Below, piece after piece: positions 9,054 to 16,804 of a stretch of 64,000 bases of DNA. The notes beneath the pieces are model-generated. The model worked only from the letters and a program-made list of their open reading frames with translations. It had not been told where the DNA came from and made no database searches. Source of the stretch: Inediibacterium massiliense (GTDB lineage Bacteria > Bacillota > Clostridia > Peptostreptococcales > Thermotaleaceae); NCBI RefSeq assembly GCF_001282725.1, contig NZ_LN876586.1, positions 273,009 to 337,008 of the forward strand. The letters run 5' to 3'. Both the position numbers and the translations under genes were made by a program. Within the stretch, counting starts at the first letter, position 1. Each line of letters begins with the position of its first letter.

Positions 9054-10262
9054 TTAAATTTTTACCTCCATTCCTAAAATACATATATCATCTTCAAAAT
9101 CTTTAATTTTTTTATATTCAGAGATATCTTCATATATATGATGAATAAGAGAGGCAATATTTTCATTTTGATATTTTAATATAAATTCTTTTAAAGTGGT
9201 TGTATGAGATGGAGAATGGTCTATAGATTCAGTTAATCCATCTGTATAAAAAATAAGTTTATCCTTTGGCTTAAGGTGAATAGTTTTACTTTCAAAGTTG
9301 ATATTTTCAAATACACCTAAAACAGTACTTCCACCTGTTTTTAATTCTATATATTCATGGTTTCGGATTAATATAGGATAGGGGTGGCCACATCTTATAT
9401 AAGTAAATTCATGAGTTTTTATGTTATAAATTCCATAAAGAGCTGTTAAGTACATAGTTGTACCAATATTCATTAATTTCTTATTCAAATAGCTCATGAG
9501 TACAGCTGGATGATTAAATAAATATTTTCCTGTTTCCATAATAGCTTTTACCATTGCTGTAACCATGGCAGCAGGAACTCCATGACCAGATATATCACTT
9601 AAAAAAATCCCTATAGTATCTTCATCAATTTTTATAAAATCATACAAATCTCCACCAATTTCTTCAAGAGGTTGGTAAATAGAAGTTAATGAGATTCCTT
9701 CTAATTCAGGTATCTTTTTAGGAATTAAATTTTGTTGAACATTTTTTGCAAGGAATAGCTCGTCTTTCAAACGTTTGTGATAAGATTCAATCATCTTATT
9801 TCTTTCCTCTAATTTTTTCTTACTGATTTCTATTTGGGTAATGTCATCTAAAATGATGATAACCATATCTTCTTCATTAAAAGTAATATGTTTTGTAGTA
9901 AATTGAAAATATTTTTCTATACATTGATCTTTTATATAAAACTGTCTATTGAATACATTTTTGAAAGTAGGAGTTTTTTCTTTAAATGCTTTCATAATAG
10001 ATTTTCTGATAAGACATTTATCGCAATTACTAGTAGAACCACAATTTTTTTTCTCTTCAATTGTATATTTGCATCCTATAACATTGCCACAAAGATTACC
10101 AATAATTTGATCTTCTCTTTTATTAAATAATATTTGAAAAGGTTCATTAAATTGTTGAACTTCTATATTTCTATCTACCAAAAGAATAGCAGAAGTAATA
10201 TTTTCAAAAATTGTATTTAAAAAAAAGTTGGAATCTTTTAGTTCTTTTAAAGATACTTTCAT
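9054..10262 (-). CDS. PAS-domain SpoIIE/PP2C-type serine phosphatase with a cysteine cluster
   Basis: A 402-residue protein. The N-terminal PAS domain (about 15-150) includes five cysteines spaced through 'LCGNVIGC', 'NCGST' and 'NCDKC' (about 57-84). A helical linker (about 150-185) follows, then a SpoIIE/RsbU-type phosphatase domain. Its motifs are 'EEIGGDLYDF' and 'SDISGHGVPAAMVTAM' (metal-binding aspartates), 'FYTDGLTES' and the terminal 'FEDDICILGMEV'. Such proteins dephosphorylate anti-anti-sigma factors in partner-switching pathways, and the cysteine-rich PAS suggests redox or metal sensing. No anti-sigma or anti-anti-sigma gene is adjacent. It is single, and converges on the transporter gene. 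Confidence 0.9.
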   Translation of the reverse strand: MKVSLKELKDSNFFLNTIFENITSAILLVDRNIEVQQFNEPFQILFNKREDQIIGNLCGNVIGCKYTIEEKKNCGSTSNCDKCLIRKSIMKAFKEKTPTFKNVFNRQFYIKDQCIEKYFQFTTKHITFNEEDMVIIILDDITQIEISKKKLEERNKMIESYHKRLKDELFLAKNVQQNLIPKKIPELEGISLTSIYQPLEEIGGDLYDFIKIDEDTIGIFLSDISGHGVPAAMVTAMVKAIMETGKYLFNHPAVLMSYLNKKLMNIGTTMYLTALYGIYNIKTHEFTYIRCGHPYPILIRNHEYIELKTGGSTVLGVFENINFESKTIHLKPKDKLIFYTDGLTESIDHSPSHTTTLKEFILKYQNENIASLIHHIYEDISEYKKIKDFEDDICILGMEVKI

Positions 10263-10401
10263 AGGATCACCTCAAAGAAACTTTTTATTTATTGTATCAT
10301 ATATCATAAAAAGAATGTAAAAATTCTAGATATAAAAAAGGAAAATAAGATGAATTGTAGAATGAAAGCATATAGATTCAAAAGTTTTGGGTAAAATAGT
10401 T

Positions 10402-10430
10402 TTGACAGATTATTTCCTAAATATTATAAT
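10402..10430 (+). promoter_or_regulatory. Consensus sigma-A promoter of asnS
   Basis: TTGACA (10402-10407), a 17-base spacer and TATAAT (10425-10430) are a perfect match to consensus. It drives the T-box leader, with an expected start near 10437. Confidence 0.88.
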
Positions 10431-10439
10431 ATCCATAAT

Positions 10440-10692
10440 GACAAATATAGATAAATACAAGGACGAGAAGAGTACATATAAGATAAAGTCATAGCGAGTC
10501 AGTGACGGTGGGAGACTGATACAAAGCTTATATGGAAGAACATCTCTGAGTTTCTAACCAAAATCCGTGAGAAAGTAGGCTTAGACGGAATCAGGCCGTT
10601 ACAACTGATGACCAAGTTGGCTAAGATTTAGCAATTAGGGTGGCACCGCGAATAAAACCTTTCGTCCCTTTCATGAGACGAAGGGTTTTTGT
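10440..10692 (+). promoter_or_regulatory. T-box riboswitch (asparagine) with terminator
   Basis: The antiterminator T-box sequence AGGGTGGCACCGCG lies at 10637-10650. It is followed by a terminator hairpin (aaaacctttcgtc / gacgaagggttttt, about 10654-10690) just before asnS. The stem I region contains AAC at 10556-10558 as the likely Asn specifier. Uncharged tRNA-Asn should pair with the T-box and allow read-through into asnS. Confidence 0.92.
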
Positions 10693-10712
10693 ATGAAAAG
10701 GGAGGTAAAAAT

Positions 10713-12104
10713 ATGAAAACAACTTTAGTAAGAGATCTTTATAAAGATTATGAAAAATTTAATGATCAAGAATTGATTATTGCAGGTTGGGTAAGAACAT
10801 TAAGAGCATCTAAAGCGTTTGGATTTATTGAAGTAAATGATGGAACTTTCTTTAAAAATATTCAAGTAGTTTTTGAAGAAGGGTTAGAGAATTTTGCAGA
10901 AATATCAAAGCTTACGATTAGTTCATCTATTATTGTAACAGGAAAGATTGTACTTACACCAGATGCAAAGCAACCTTTTGAAATTAAGGCAACAAATATT
11001 TTAGTAGAAGGAAATTCAGATGGAGATTATCCTCTTCAAAAGAAAAGACATAGCCTAGAATTTTTAAGAAGCATTGCACATTTAAGATTTAGAAGCAATA
11101 CCTTCTCAGCAGTATTTCGTGTACGTTCTATTGCAGCTTTTGCAATTCATAAATTTTTTCAAGAAAAAGGATTTGTATATGCCCATACGCCTATTATCAC
11201 AGGAAGTGATTGTGAAGGGGCAGGAGAAATGTTTAGAATATCTACTATAGATTTTGATAATATCCCAAGAACTGAAGAAGGAAAAGTAGATTATAAAGAG
11301 GATTTCTTCGGAAAAGAAACAAATCTTACAGTAAGTGGTCAGCTAGAAGCAGAAGCTTATGCATTAGCTTTTAGAAATGTATATACATTTGGACCTACCT
11401 TTAGAGCTGAAAATTCTAATACAGCAAGACATGCGGCAGAGTTTTGGATGATAGAGCCTGAAATTGCATTTGCAGATTTAGGAGATGATATGGAGCTAGC
11501 AGAAGAAATGATCAAATATGTTATGAAATATGTAATGGAAAATGCTCCAGATGAAATGAACTTTTTCAATCAATTTATAGACAAAGGATTGATAGAAAGA
11601 TTAAATCATATTATTCATTCTGATTTTGAAAGGGTAACTTATACAAAAGCTGTAGAATTATTAAAAGAATCAGGTCAAAAGTTTGAATATGATGTAGAAT
11701 GGGGCTGTGATCTTCAAACAGAGCATGAGAGATATTTAACAGAGAAAATATTTAAAAAGCCTACCTTTGTAACAAATTATCCAAAAGAGATCAAAGCGTT
11801 TTATATGAGATTAAACGATGATCAAAAAACTGTAGCAGCAATGGATCTTTTAGTTCCAGGAGTAGGTGAAATTATAGGAGGAAGTCAAAGGGAAGAAAGA
11901 ATAGATATACTAGAAAGTAGAATGGATGAGATGAATCTTCCTAAAGAAGATTATTGGTGGTATTTAGAGCTTAGAAAATATGGAGGAACAAAGCACGCAG
12001 GTTTTGGACTTGGATTTGAAAGACTCATTATGTATATAACAGGAATGAGTAATATACGAGATGTGATTGCTTTCCCTAGAACTGCTAATTATGCGGAATT
12101 TTAG
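10713..12104 (+). CDS. asnS: Asparaginyl-tRNA synthetase
   Basis: A 463-residue class IIb synthetase that charges tRNA-Asn. An OB-fold anticodon-binding domain (about 15-100, '[13 protein letters not shown]') precedes the catalytic core. The core shows motif 2-like '[25 protein letters not shown]' and motif 3 '[16 protein letters not shown]'. '[10 protein letters not shown]' (about 208) is characteristic of AsnRS. The ATG at 10713 follows GGGAGG by eight bases and lies just after the T-box terminator. An earlier in-frame codon falls inside the terminator and is rejected. The control logic is clear: tRNA-Asn-sensing attenuation from a consensus promoter. Confidence 0.97.
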   Translation: MKTTLVRDLYKDYEKFNDQELIIAGWVRTLRASKAFGFIEVNDGTFFKNIQVVFEEGLENFAEISKLTISSSIIVTGKIVLTPDAKQPFEIKATNILVEGNSDGDYPLQKKRHSLEFLRSIAHLRFRSNTFSAVFRVRSIAAFAIHKFFQEKGFVYAHTPIITGSDCEGAGEMFRISTIDFDNIPRTEEGKVDYKEDFFGKETNLTVSGQLEAEAYALAFRNVYTFGPTFRAENSNTARHAAEFWMIEPEIAFADLGDDMELAEEMIKYVMKYVMENAPDEMNFFNQFIDKGLIERLNHIIHSDFERVTYTKAVELLKESGQKFEYDVEWGCDLQTEHERYLTEKIFKKPTFVTNYPKEIKAFYMRLNDDQKTVAAMDLLVPGVGEIIGGSQREERIDILESRMDEMNLPKEDYWWYLELRKYGGTKHAGFGLGFERLIMYITGMSNIRDVIAFPRTANYAEF

Positions 12105-12122
12105 AGAATAAGGAGTGGGCGT

Positions 12123-12545
12123 ATGCTTGAGTCTATTAAAGAGGGTATTAAAAAAGGAATAGAAACAACTTGGATGTTAGGTAAAATTATTATCCCTGTA
12201 TATCTATTTATAACGATTTTAAAATATACACCTGTACTTGAATACATTGCTCAAATTTTTAGCCCATTGATGAAACTATTTAACTTGCCTGGAGAGGCAG
12301 CTATTGTATTAGTCTTAGGAAATTGCTTGAATATATATGCCGCTATTGGTGCCATTAAGGCTATAGATCTAACGCCTATGGAAGTAACTACCTTAGCAGT
12401 CATGCTATCTTTTTGCCATTCTTTATTTATGGAAACAGCTGTTGTAAAACAATTAAAAGTCAATGTGATCAAGGTGATTTTACTTCGAGCAGGACTTGCG
12501 GTAGGAGTAGGAATGGTTATAGGACAGGTAGGTGCATGGATATGA
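12123..12545 (+). CDS. Nucleoside-recognition (Gate) domain membrane protein, first of a pair
   Basis: A 140-residue membrane protein with a Gate/nucleoside-recognition domain. It has hydrophobic segments at about 20-40, 60-85 and 118-138 and conserved 'LGNCLNIYAAIGAI' and 'FCHSLFMETAV'. Proteins of this fold occur in nucleoside and FeoB-like transporters and in SpmA/SpmB-type pairs, but the cargo is unknown. GGAGTGGGCG precedes the ATG. Its stop overlaps the start of the next gene (ATGA), so the two are translationally coupled and probably form a heteromer. It starts 18 bp after asnS and may be cotranscribed with it. Confidence 0.82.
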   Translation: MLESIKEGIKKGIETTWMLGKIIIPVYLFITILKYTPVLEYIAQIFSPLMKLFNLPGEAAIVLVLGNCLNIYAAIGAIKAIDLTPMEVTTLAVMLSFCHSLFMETAVVKQLKVNVIKVILLRAGLAVGVGMVIGQVGAWI

Positions 12546-12997
12546 TTATGATTTTGAAAGAAGGAGTTATAGGAAGTTTAAAATCAGTTTATACCATTGC
12601 AGTAATTGTAATTCCTTTGATGGTTATTTTACAGCTGGCAAAAGATTATCACATATTAAACAAAATTGCAGAAAAGTTTATATTTATTACGAAATTGTTT
12701 TCTATTTCCAAAGAAGCGATTGTACCTCTTTTAGTAGGACTTATTTTTGGAATATCCTATGGAGCAGGAGTAATTGTTCAAAGTTCTAAGGAAGGAGATC
12801 TTACAAAAGTAGATCTTGTTCTTTTGATTACCTTTTTAGTTACTTGTCATGCTATATTTGAAGATACATTAGTATTTGTAGCCGTAGGTGCAAATGGATA
12901 TTTATTATTAGGGATTAGACTATTGATGGCTATCGTGATTACTTATTTCTTATCTAAAAGATTGTCTAAAAAAATATCTGTAAAACAACAAGAATAA
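12542..12997 (+). CDS. Nucleoside-recognition (Gate) domain membrane protein, second of a pair
   Basis: A 151-residue membrane protein of the same superfamily as the upstream gene. Its segments lie at about 12-32, 57-80, 90-110 and 120-140, with 'GLIFGISYGAGVIVQSS' and 'TCHAIFEDTLVFVAVGAN' matching the 'CHSLFMET' position of its partner. The start is ATG 12542, overlapping the upstream TGA. ATG 12536 is also in frame but is too close to the AGGTAGG ribosome site. The fused-pair organisation and the mirrored His/Glu motif suggest one two-protein transporter or sensor. The substrate is unknown. Confidence 0.82.
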   Translation: MIMILKEGVIGSLKSVYTIAVIVIPLMVILQLAKDYHILNKIAEKFIFITKLFSISKEAIVPLLVGLIFGISYGAGVIVQSSKEGDLTKVDLVLLITFLVTCHAIFEDTLVFVAVGANGYLLLGIRLLMAIVITYFLSKRLSKKISVKQQE

Positions 12998-13027
12998 GGA
13001 TCTTTTAAAGATCCTTATTCTTGTGTT
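12985..13027. terminator. Bidirectional terminator built from convergent gene ends
   Basis: A 17-20 bp stem (acaagaataaggatctt / aagatccttattcttgt) with a 3-base loop. It includes the stop codon of the gene on the left and the last codons of ferritin on the right, so both coding ends double as terminator arms. Confidence 0.85.
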
Positions 13028-13527
13028 GTTGGAGGGACAAAGGTTCTTTGGGCAAGTTCTGTATCTAACATATAAAGGGCATTGCTATTTTCACTAATTC
13101 TTTCTAACTTTTTAACAAGAGCGCCAAAGTTTGATTCTTCTTCTACTTGTTCATCAATAAACCATTTTAAGAAGCTTATGGTAGCATGTTCTCTTTCTTC
13201 AGTAGCTAGATCTGTAAGATCATATATTCTTTTTGTTACTATTCTTTCATGAGCCAATCCCTTTTTAAAAACATCTAAAATAGATGCATATTCATTTTCA
13301 GGATCCTCGAAAGAAGAAATATTTACTCGTCCTCCCATTTCGGATATATAATTAAATATTTTCATGGCATGAAATCTTTCTTCTTCTGCTTGAACGATAA
13401 AGAAGTTAGAAAACCCATCTAAATCCTCTGAAGCACAAAAACCTGCCATAGCTAAGTATACATGAGCAGAATAAAACTCATAATTCATTTGATCATTTAA
13501 AGCATTCATCAATTTTTCACTAATCAT
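13015..13527 (-). CDS. ftnA: Ferritin (non-haem, bacterial FtnA type)
   Basis: A 170-residue four-helix-bundle iron-storage protein. Ferroxidase ligands are visible: Glu in 'NYEFYSAHVY' (about residue 17), the 'EEERFHAMKIF' pair (about 49-53), Glu near 'EREHATISFLKWFIDEQVEEE' (about 105-130). The start at 13527 has AGGAGG nine bases upstream on this strand. A codon further upstream lies across that site and is rejected. It oxidises and stores iron as a 24-mer in the cytoplasm. It is transcribed alone and diverges from the VOC-family gene. No clear Fur box was found in the 220-bp upstream gap. Confidence 0.95.
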   Translation of the reverse strand: MISEKLMNALNDQMNYEFYSAHVYLAMAGFCASEDLDGFSNFFIVQAEEERFHAMKIFNYISEMGGRVNISSFEDPENEYASILDVFKKGLAHERIVTKRIYDLTDLATEEREHATISFLKWFIDEQVEEESNFGALVKKLERISENSNALYMLDTELAQRTFVPPTTQE

Positions 13528-13690
13528 TATAAATCCTCCTCTTTGCAATAAGTTATAGATTTTAAAAATAAGTATATAAAATTATGGATTCAAAATTTTA
13601 TCTATATTTATTATGGTACCACAAAAGATTATGGTTTAAACAAAAATTTCCTATTTTGAAAATATTATATATATTGAGATGAAAAAGACG

Positions 13691-13719
13691 TTGACAAAAA
13701 AATAGAAAAATGGCAATAT
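13691..13719 (+). promoter_or_regulatory. Likely promoter of the VOC-family gene
   Basis: TTGACA (13691-13696), 17 bases and CAATAT (13714-13719). The -35 is perfect and the -10 weak. It lies about 30 bp before the start codon. Confidence 0.55.
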
Positions 13720-13748
13720 GAAAGAAAATTAGAAAGAAGGTGTATCAT

Positions 13749-14120
13749 ATGGAATTTACTTTTAATCATAATAATATCAATGTATTTGATCTTCAAAAAA
13801 GTATAGATTTTTATAAAGATGCATTAGGTTTAGTAGAGACCAAAAGAAAAGAAGCACAAGATGGAAGTTTTACTTTGGTATTTTTAGGAGATAGTAAAAC
13901 TCATCATAAAATTGAATTGACTTGGCTAAGAGATAGAACGACACCTTATAATCTAGGAGATAATGAGAGTCACTTGGCATTTACTACAGATGATTATAAA
14001 AAAGCTCATGATCATCATGAAAAAATGGGATGTATCTGTTTTGAAAACAAAGAAATGGGATTATATTTTATCAATGATCCAGATGGGTATTGGATCGAAA
14101 TTCTTCCAGAGAAAAGATAA
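13749..14120 (+). CDS. VOC-superfamily (glyoxalase I-like) protein
   Basis: A 123-residue protein of the vicinal-oxygen-chelate fold with two beta-alpha-beta-beta-beta modules. It shows 'FTFNHNNINVFDLQKSIDFYKDALGL' at the start and 'HLAFTTDDYKKAHDHHEKMG' and 'YFINDPDGYWIEILPE' in the second half. His near residue 8, Glu in 'HKIELTWL' (about 60), His (about 76) and Glu (about 119) fit the metal site of lactoylglutathione lyase. ATG 13749 follows AAGAAGG. An in-frame GTG at 13740 overlaps that site. The substrate is uncertain: many clostridial VOC proteins are not true glyoxalases. Confidence 0.88.
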   Translation: MEFTFNHNNINVFDLQKSIDFYKDALGLVETKRKEAQDGSFTLVFLGDSKTHHKIELTWLRDRTTPYNLGDNESHLAFTTDDYKKAHDHHEKMGCICFENKEMGLYFINDPDGYWIEILPEKR

Positions 14121-14144
14121 GACAGGCTTTGCCTGTCTTTTATC
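14116..14144. terminator. Bidirectional terminator between convergent genes
   Basis: The stem aagacaggc / gcctgtctt has a TTT loop and T-rich flanks. It includes the stop codons of both converging genes. Confidence 0.85.
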
Positions 14145-14571
14145 CTATCATTCTTTGTTTCTTTTCATTTGGATAGATTCCAAGCATATAATAAGAACAA
14201 GGTTTTAAGAAATATTTATCCTTTGGAATTTGCTCTTTGATAAATTCTGCAATAAACGCACTTTCTAAATCACTTTGAATCATAACCAAAGGAAGATTTC
14301 CACCATATCCTCTTTTTTGACATTCTTTAGGAGTGAGAAGTTGACATTCATCTTGGATTTTCTCTTGCTTTAAAATAAAAAGAACTTCTTTGGCAGCGCT
14401 TGTTTTAATATATTGTATATATTCTTCGTAAAAAACATCAAAAGATTTTTTATTTGTTCTTCTTAACCAACTTCCATATTTTTTTATTCTCCTATTTTGA
14501 CTACATTTATCTTTTTTGGGAACGCCCAACGCATTAAGATGTTCTTCATACATTTTTTTTGTAATTTTCAT
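14140..14571 (-). CDS. Hypothetical protein, 143 residues
   Basis: I do not recognise a family. The first 40 residues are very basic (Lys/Arg) and helical. Later come 'FYEEYIQYIKT', 'LTPKECQKRGYGG' and a C-terminal 'PCSYYMLGIYPNEKKQ'. Three cysteines are spread out and form no obvious metal motif. There is no signal peptide. The ATG has GGGGGT upstream on this strand. It lies downstream of the DsrE-like gene on the same strand with a 175-bp gap, so it may have its own promoter. Confidence 0.6.
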   Translation of the reverse strand: MKITKKMYEEHLNALGVPKKDKCSQNRRIKKYGSWLRRTNKKSFDVFYEEYIQYIKTSAAKEVLFILKQEKIQDECQLLTPKECQKRGYGGNLPLVMIQSDLESAFIAEFIKEQIPKDKYFLKPCSYYMLGIYPNEKKQRMIG

Positions 14572-14746
14572 TTTAATACCCCCAATGAAACATTCTTTTG
14601 CAACATAATCTTACTTAATCTTTTCTTTAAAGTTATAAAGATTCCTCTAAGAAAAGAAAAAAATTCAGAATTTTCGTTCGACTACATTTTTTGTATATGT
14701 TTCATTTTTTGTTAAGGGATCAATGAATCAATCACATTTTGTAAAA

Positions 14747-15220
14747 TTAGATAAATAATTGAATATCTGAGCCGAGTGCATCTTCTATGTATTCTTTTGA
14801 AGTAATCACTTCTAGTTCAGGCAGCAACTCTTCTTTTTGAAAGCCCATAATTTCCATGGAAAGTTTACATCCATAAAATTTGACACCTTTTTTAATAGCA
14901 CCCTTTAAAAAGGCTGTTAAAGAAGGTGCATCATCATCCTTCATCATGGAAATGAGCATTTGCTTTCCTATTCCACTAAAGTTCATTTTAGATAAAGGAA
15001 GGTCTTCTGGACCCTTTGGAGTCATAGCAGCAAACATTTTTTCAAAATTTGTTTTATCTTCCATGCTCATTTTTTCAGGATCTCTTAATAATAAAAGACC
15101 CCAAAAGGCAAAAAATAATGTGACATCTATATTCATTTCTCTTGCTGTATTGGCTAGGATCATGGCAGCTAGTGCTTTATCGTAGTCTCCGCTAAATATA
15201 AGCAAACTCATTTTTTTCAA
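14747..15220 (-). CDS. DsrE/DsrF-like family protein
   Basis: A 157-residue protein with the DsrE/F/H-like fold: 'SLLIFSGDYDKALAAMILANTA' at the N-terminus, 'VTLFFAFWGLLLLRD', and a conserved cysteine in 'KFYGCKLSMEIMGF' (about residue 117). Members act as sulfur carriers or in membrane-associated sulfur transfer. It lies directly downstream of a cysteine desulfurase on the same strand, which would be a natural sulfur donor. That partnership is inferred from context only. A terminator-like hairpin separates the two genes, so cotranscription may be partial. Confidence 0.85.
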   Translation of the reverse strand: MKKMSLLIFSGDYDKALAAMILANTAREMNIDVTLFFAFWGLLLLRDPEKMSMEDKTNFEKMFAAMTPKGPEDLPLSKMNFSGIGKQMLISMMKDDDAPSLTAFLKGAIKKGVKFYGCKLSMEIMGFQKEELLPELEVITSKEYIEDALGSDIQLFI

Positions 15221-15276
15221 TGATTCAAGCTCCTTTCTATAAAATATAATTGTGCTTTTAGTCTAACCTATTTTGT

Positions 15277-15306
15277 AAAAAAAAATCCTCCCTAAAGAGA
15301 GGAATC
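15277..15306 (-). terminator. Terminator after the cysteine desulfurase gene
   Basis: On the minus strand, tcctctctttagggagga followed by a long T run. The stop codon lies in the stem. Confidence 0.75.
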
Positions 15307-16626
15307 AAAATCTTTGTATTTGTTTATATAAAAATCTCTATTTTTAGAGATTTTTTTAAGCATATTTATGAATACATCAATTTCATCATAGTCATTATAA
15401 AGACCAAAACTAATTCGAACCATTCCAGGATGTACCATAAGAGGATCATTTATTCTTTCCTCAATATCTTCTTGTGAAAGACCTAAAAGATTTTGAATAT
15501 AAGGTTGAGCACAAAAACACCCATTTCTAACAGCAATACCAGATTCACAAGATAATATATAGGCTAGTAGGTTATGAGGGATATTTTCCATATTAAAAGA
15601 GATAATACTAATCCGATCTTCATAATCTTCATCTCCATAAATTTTTATATAAGGAATATTCTTTAATTGTTTTAAGGTATATCGAATTAAATTTCTTTCA
15701 TATTTTTCTATATGATCCATACCAATTTGAGAAAGAGTTTGGATAGCTTTAGTCAAAGCAAGGACTCCCATAAGATTTGGAGTGCCAGATTCTTCTTTAG
15801 AAGGAGGCTCAGTCCACTTAATAAAATCATGGGTAACCATATCTACAGTACCTCCTCCAGGATATTCAGGAGGTCCGTTTTCAAAGATATTTTTTGATCC
15901 TATTAATACACCACTACCAAAAGGAGCATACATTTTGTGAGCAGAAAAAACAACATAATCAATATACTCTAAAGGATGAGATCCTTTCATAGAAAAGGGT
16001 CCATGTGGAATAAGTTGAGCACCATCTACCAATATTTGTGCTCCATACATATGAGCTAATTTTCCTATTTCATGAATAGGATTTTTATATCCAGTTACAT
16101 TAGAAGCTCCTGTAACAGTGACTAGTGCTACTTGATCTTTATATTTCTCAAGTTTATTCTTTAAATCATCTAAACAAAGTTTTCCTAATGTATTTACTTG
16201 AATATAGTCTATATGATAGTGATTTCTCCAAGGAAGGTCATTAGAATGATGTTCCATATAAGTAGATAATACAACCTTTTTTTCACTACATAATCGATAA
16301 GCAATTTTATTGATGGCTTCTGTAGCATTTTTTACAAAAATGACAGTATCTTTTTTTTCATCAGCTTCTACAAAATTTCTTACAATTTCTCTACATTTTT
16401 CATAAATAGAAGAAGAAAATTGAGATTTATATCCTGTCCCTCTATGAATAGAAGAATACCATGGAGAAAAATTTATAATTTCATAAATGACGGACCATAG
16501 GGGAGGTGTTGTAGCAGCATTGTCAAAATTAATAGCTTTTACCCATCTACCATTAGATAGGGGAATAAATGTATCTACACCAACAAAAAGATTTCTAAAG
16601 GGAGACTTTAAAAATTTCTTATTCAA
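15292..16626 (-). CDS. Class V aminotransferase, cysteine desulfurase-like (SufS/CsdA type)
   Basis: A 444-residue PLP enzyme. It shows 'NFDNAATTPP' near the N-terminus, 'STYMEHHSNDLPWR' (about 125), 'LVDGAQLIPHG' (PLP aspartate, about 200), the Schiff-base lysine in 'FSAHKMYAPFGSG' (about 232) and a catalytic cysteine in 'VRNGCFCAQPY' (about 376). The short cysteine loop is of the group II (SufS/CsdA) kind. It would release sulfur from cysteine as a persulfide. No SufU, SufBCD or IscU genes are adjacent, and the DsrE-like protein downstream may be the acceptor. The start is TTG with a moderate AAGGCGGG site. About 30 N-terminal residues precede the usual family start. Confidence 0.9.
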   Translation of the reverse strand: MNKKFLKSPFRNLFVGVDTFIPLSNGRWVKAINFDNAATTPPLWSVIYEIINFSPWYSSIHRGTGYKSQFSSSIYEKCREIVRNFVEADEKKDTVIFVKNATEAINKIAYRLCSEKKVVLSTYMEHHSNDLPWRNHYHIDYIQVNTLGKLCLDDLKNKLEKYKDQVALVTVTGASNVTGYKNPIHEIGKLAHMYGAQILVDGAQLIPHGPFSMKGSHPLEYIDYVVFSAHKMYAPFGSGVLIGSKNIFENGPPEYPGGGTVDMVTHDFIKWTEPPSKEESGTPNLMGVLALTKAIQTLSQIGMDHIEKYERNLIRYTLKQLKNIPYIKIYGDEDYEDRISIISFNMENIPHNLLAYILSCESGIAVRNGCFCAQPYIQNLLGLSQEDIEERINDPLMVHPGMVRISFGLYNDYDEIDVFINMLKKISKNRDFYINKYKDFDSSL

Positions 16627-16804
16627 TAGAGTTCACCCGCCTTACAGGACTTTACTAATTATTTTATGCATAGAAGGAGAAAAGAGTGAAATAAATTTTA
16701 TTGAATAAATTATAAAATAAGAAGGAATTTTCAGAATAGTAAAGAATATATTTAATAAAGTTGTCTAAAGATTACAACAAATTCTGGAATGAGGGGGAAG
16801 TAAT

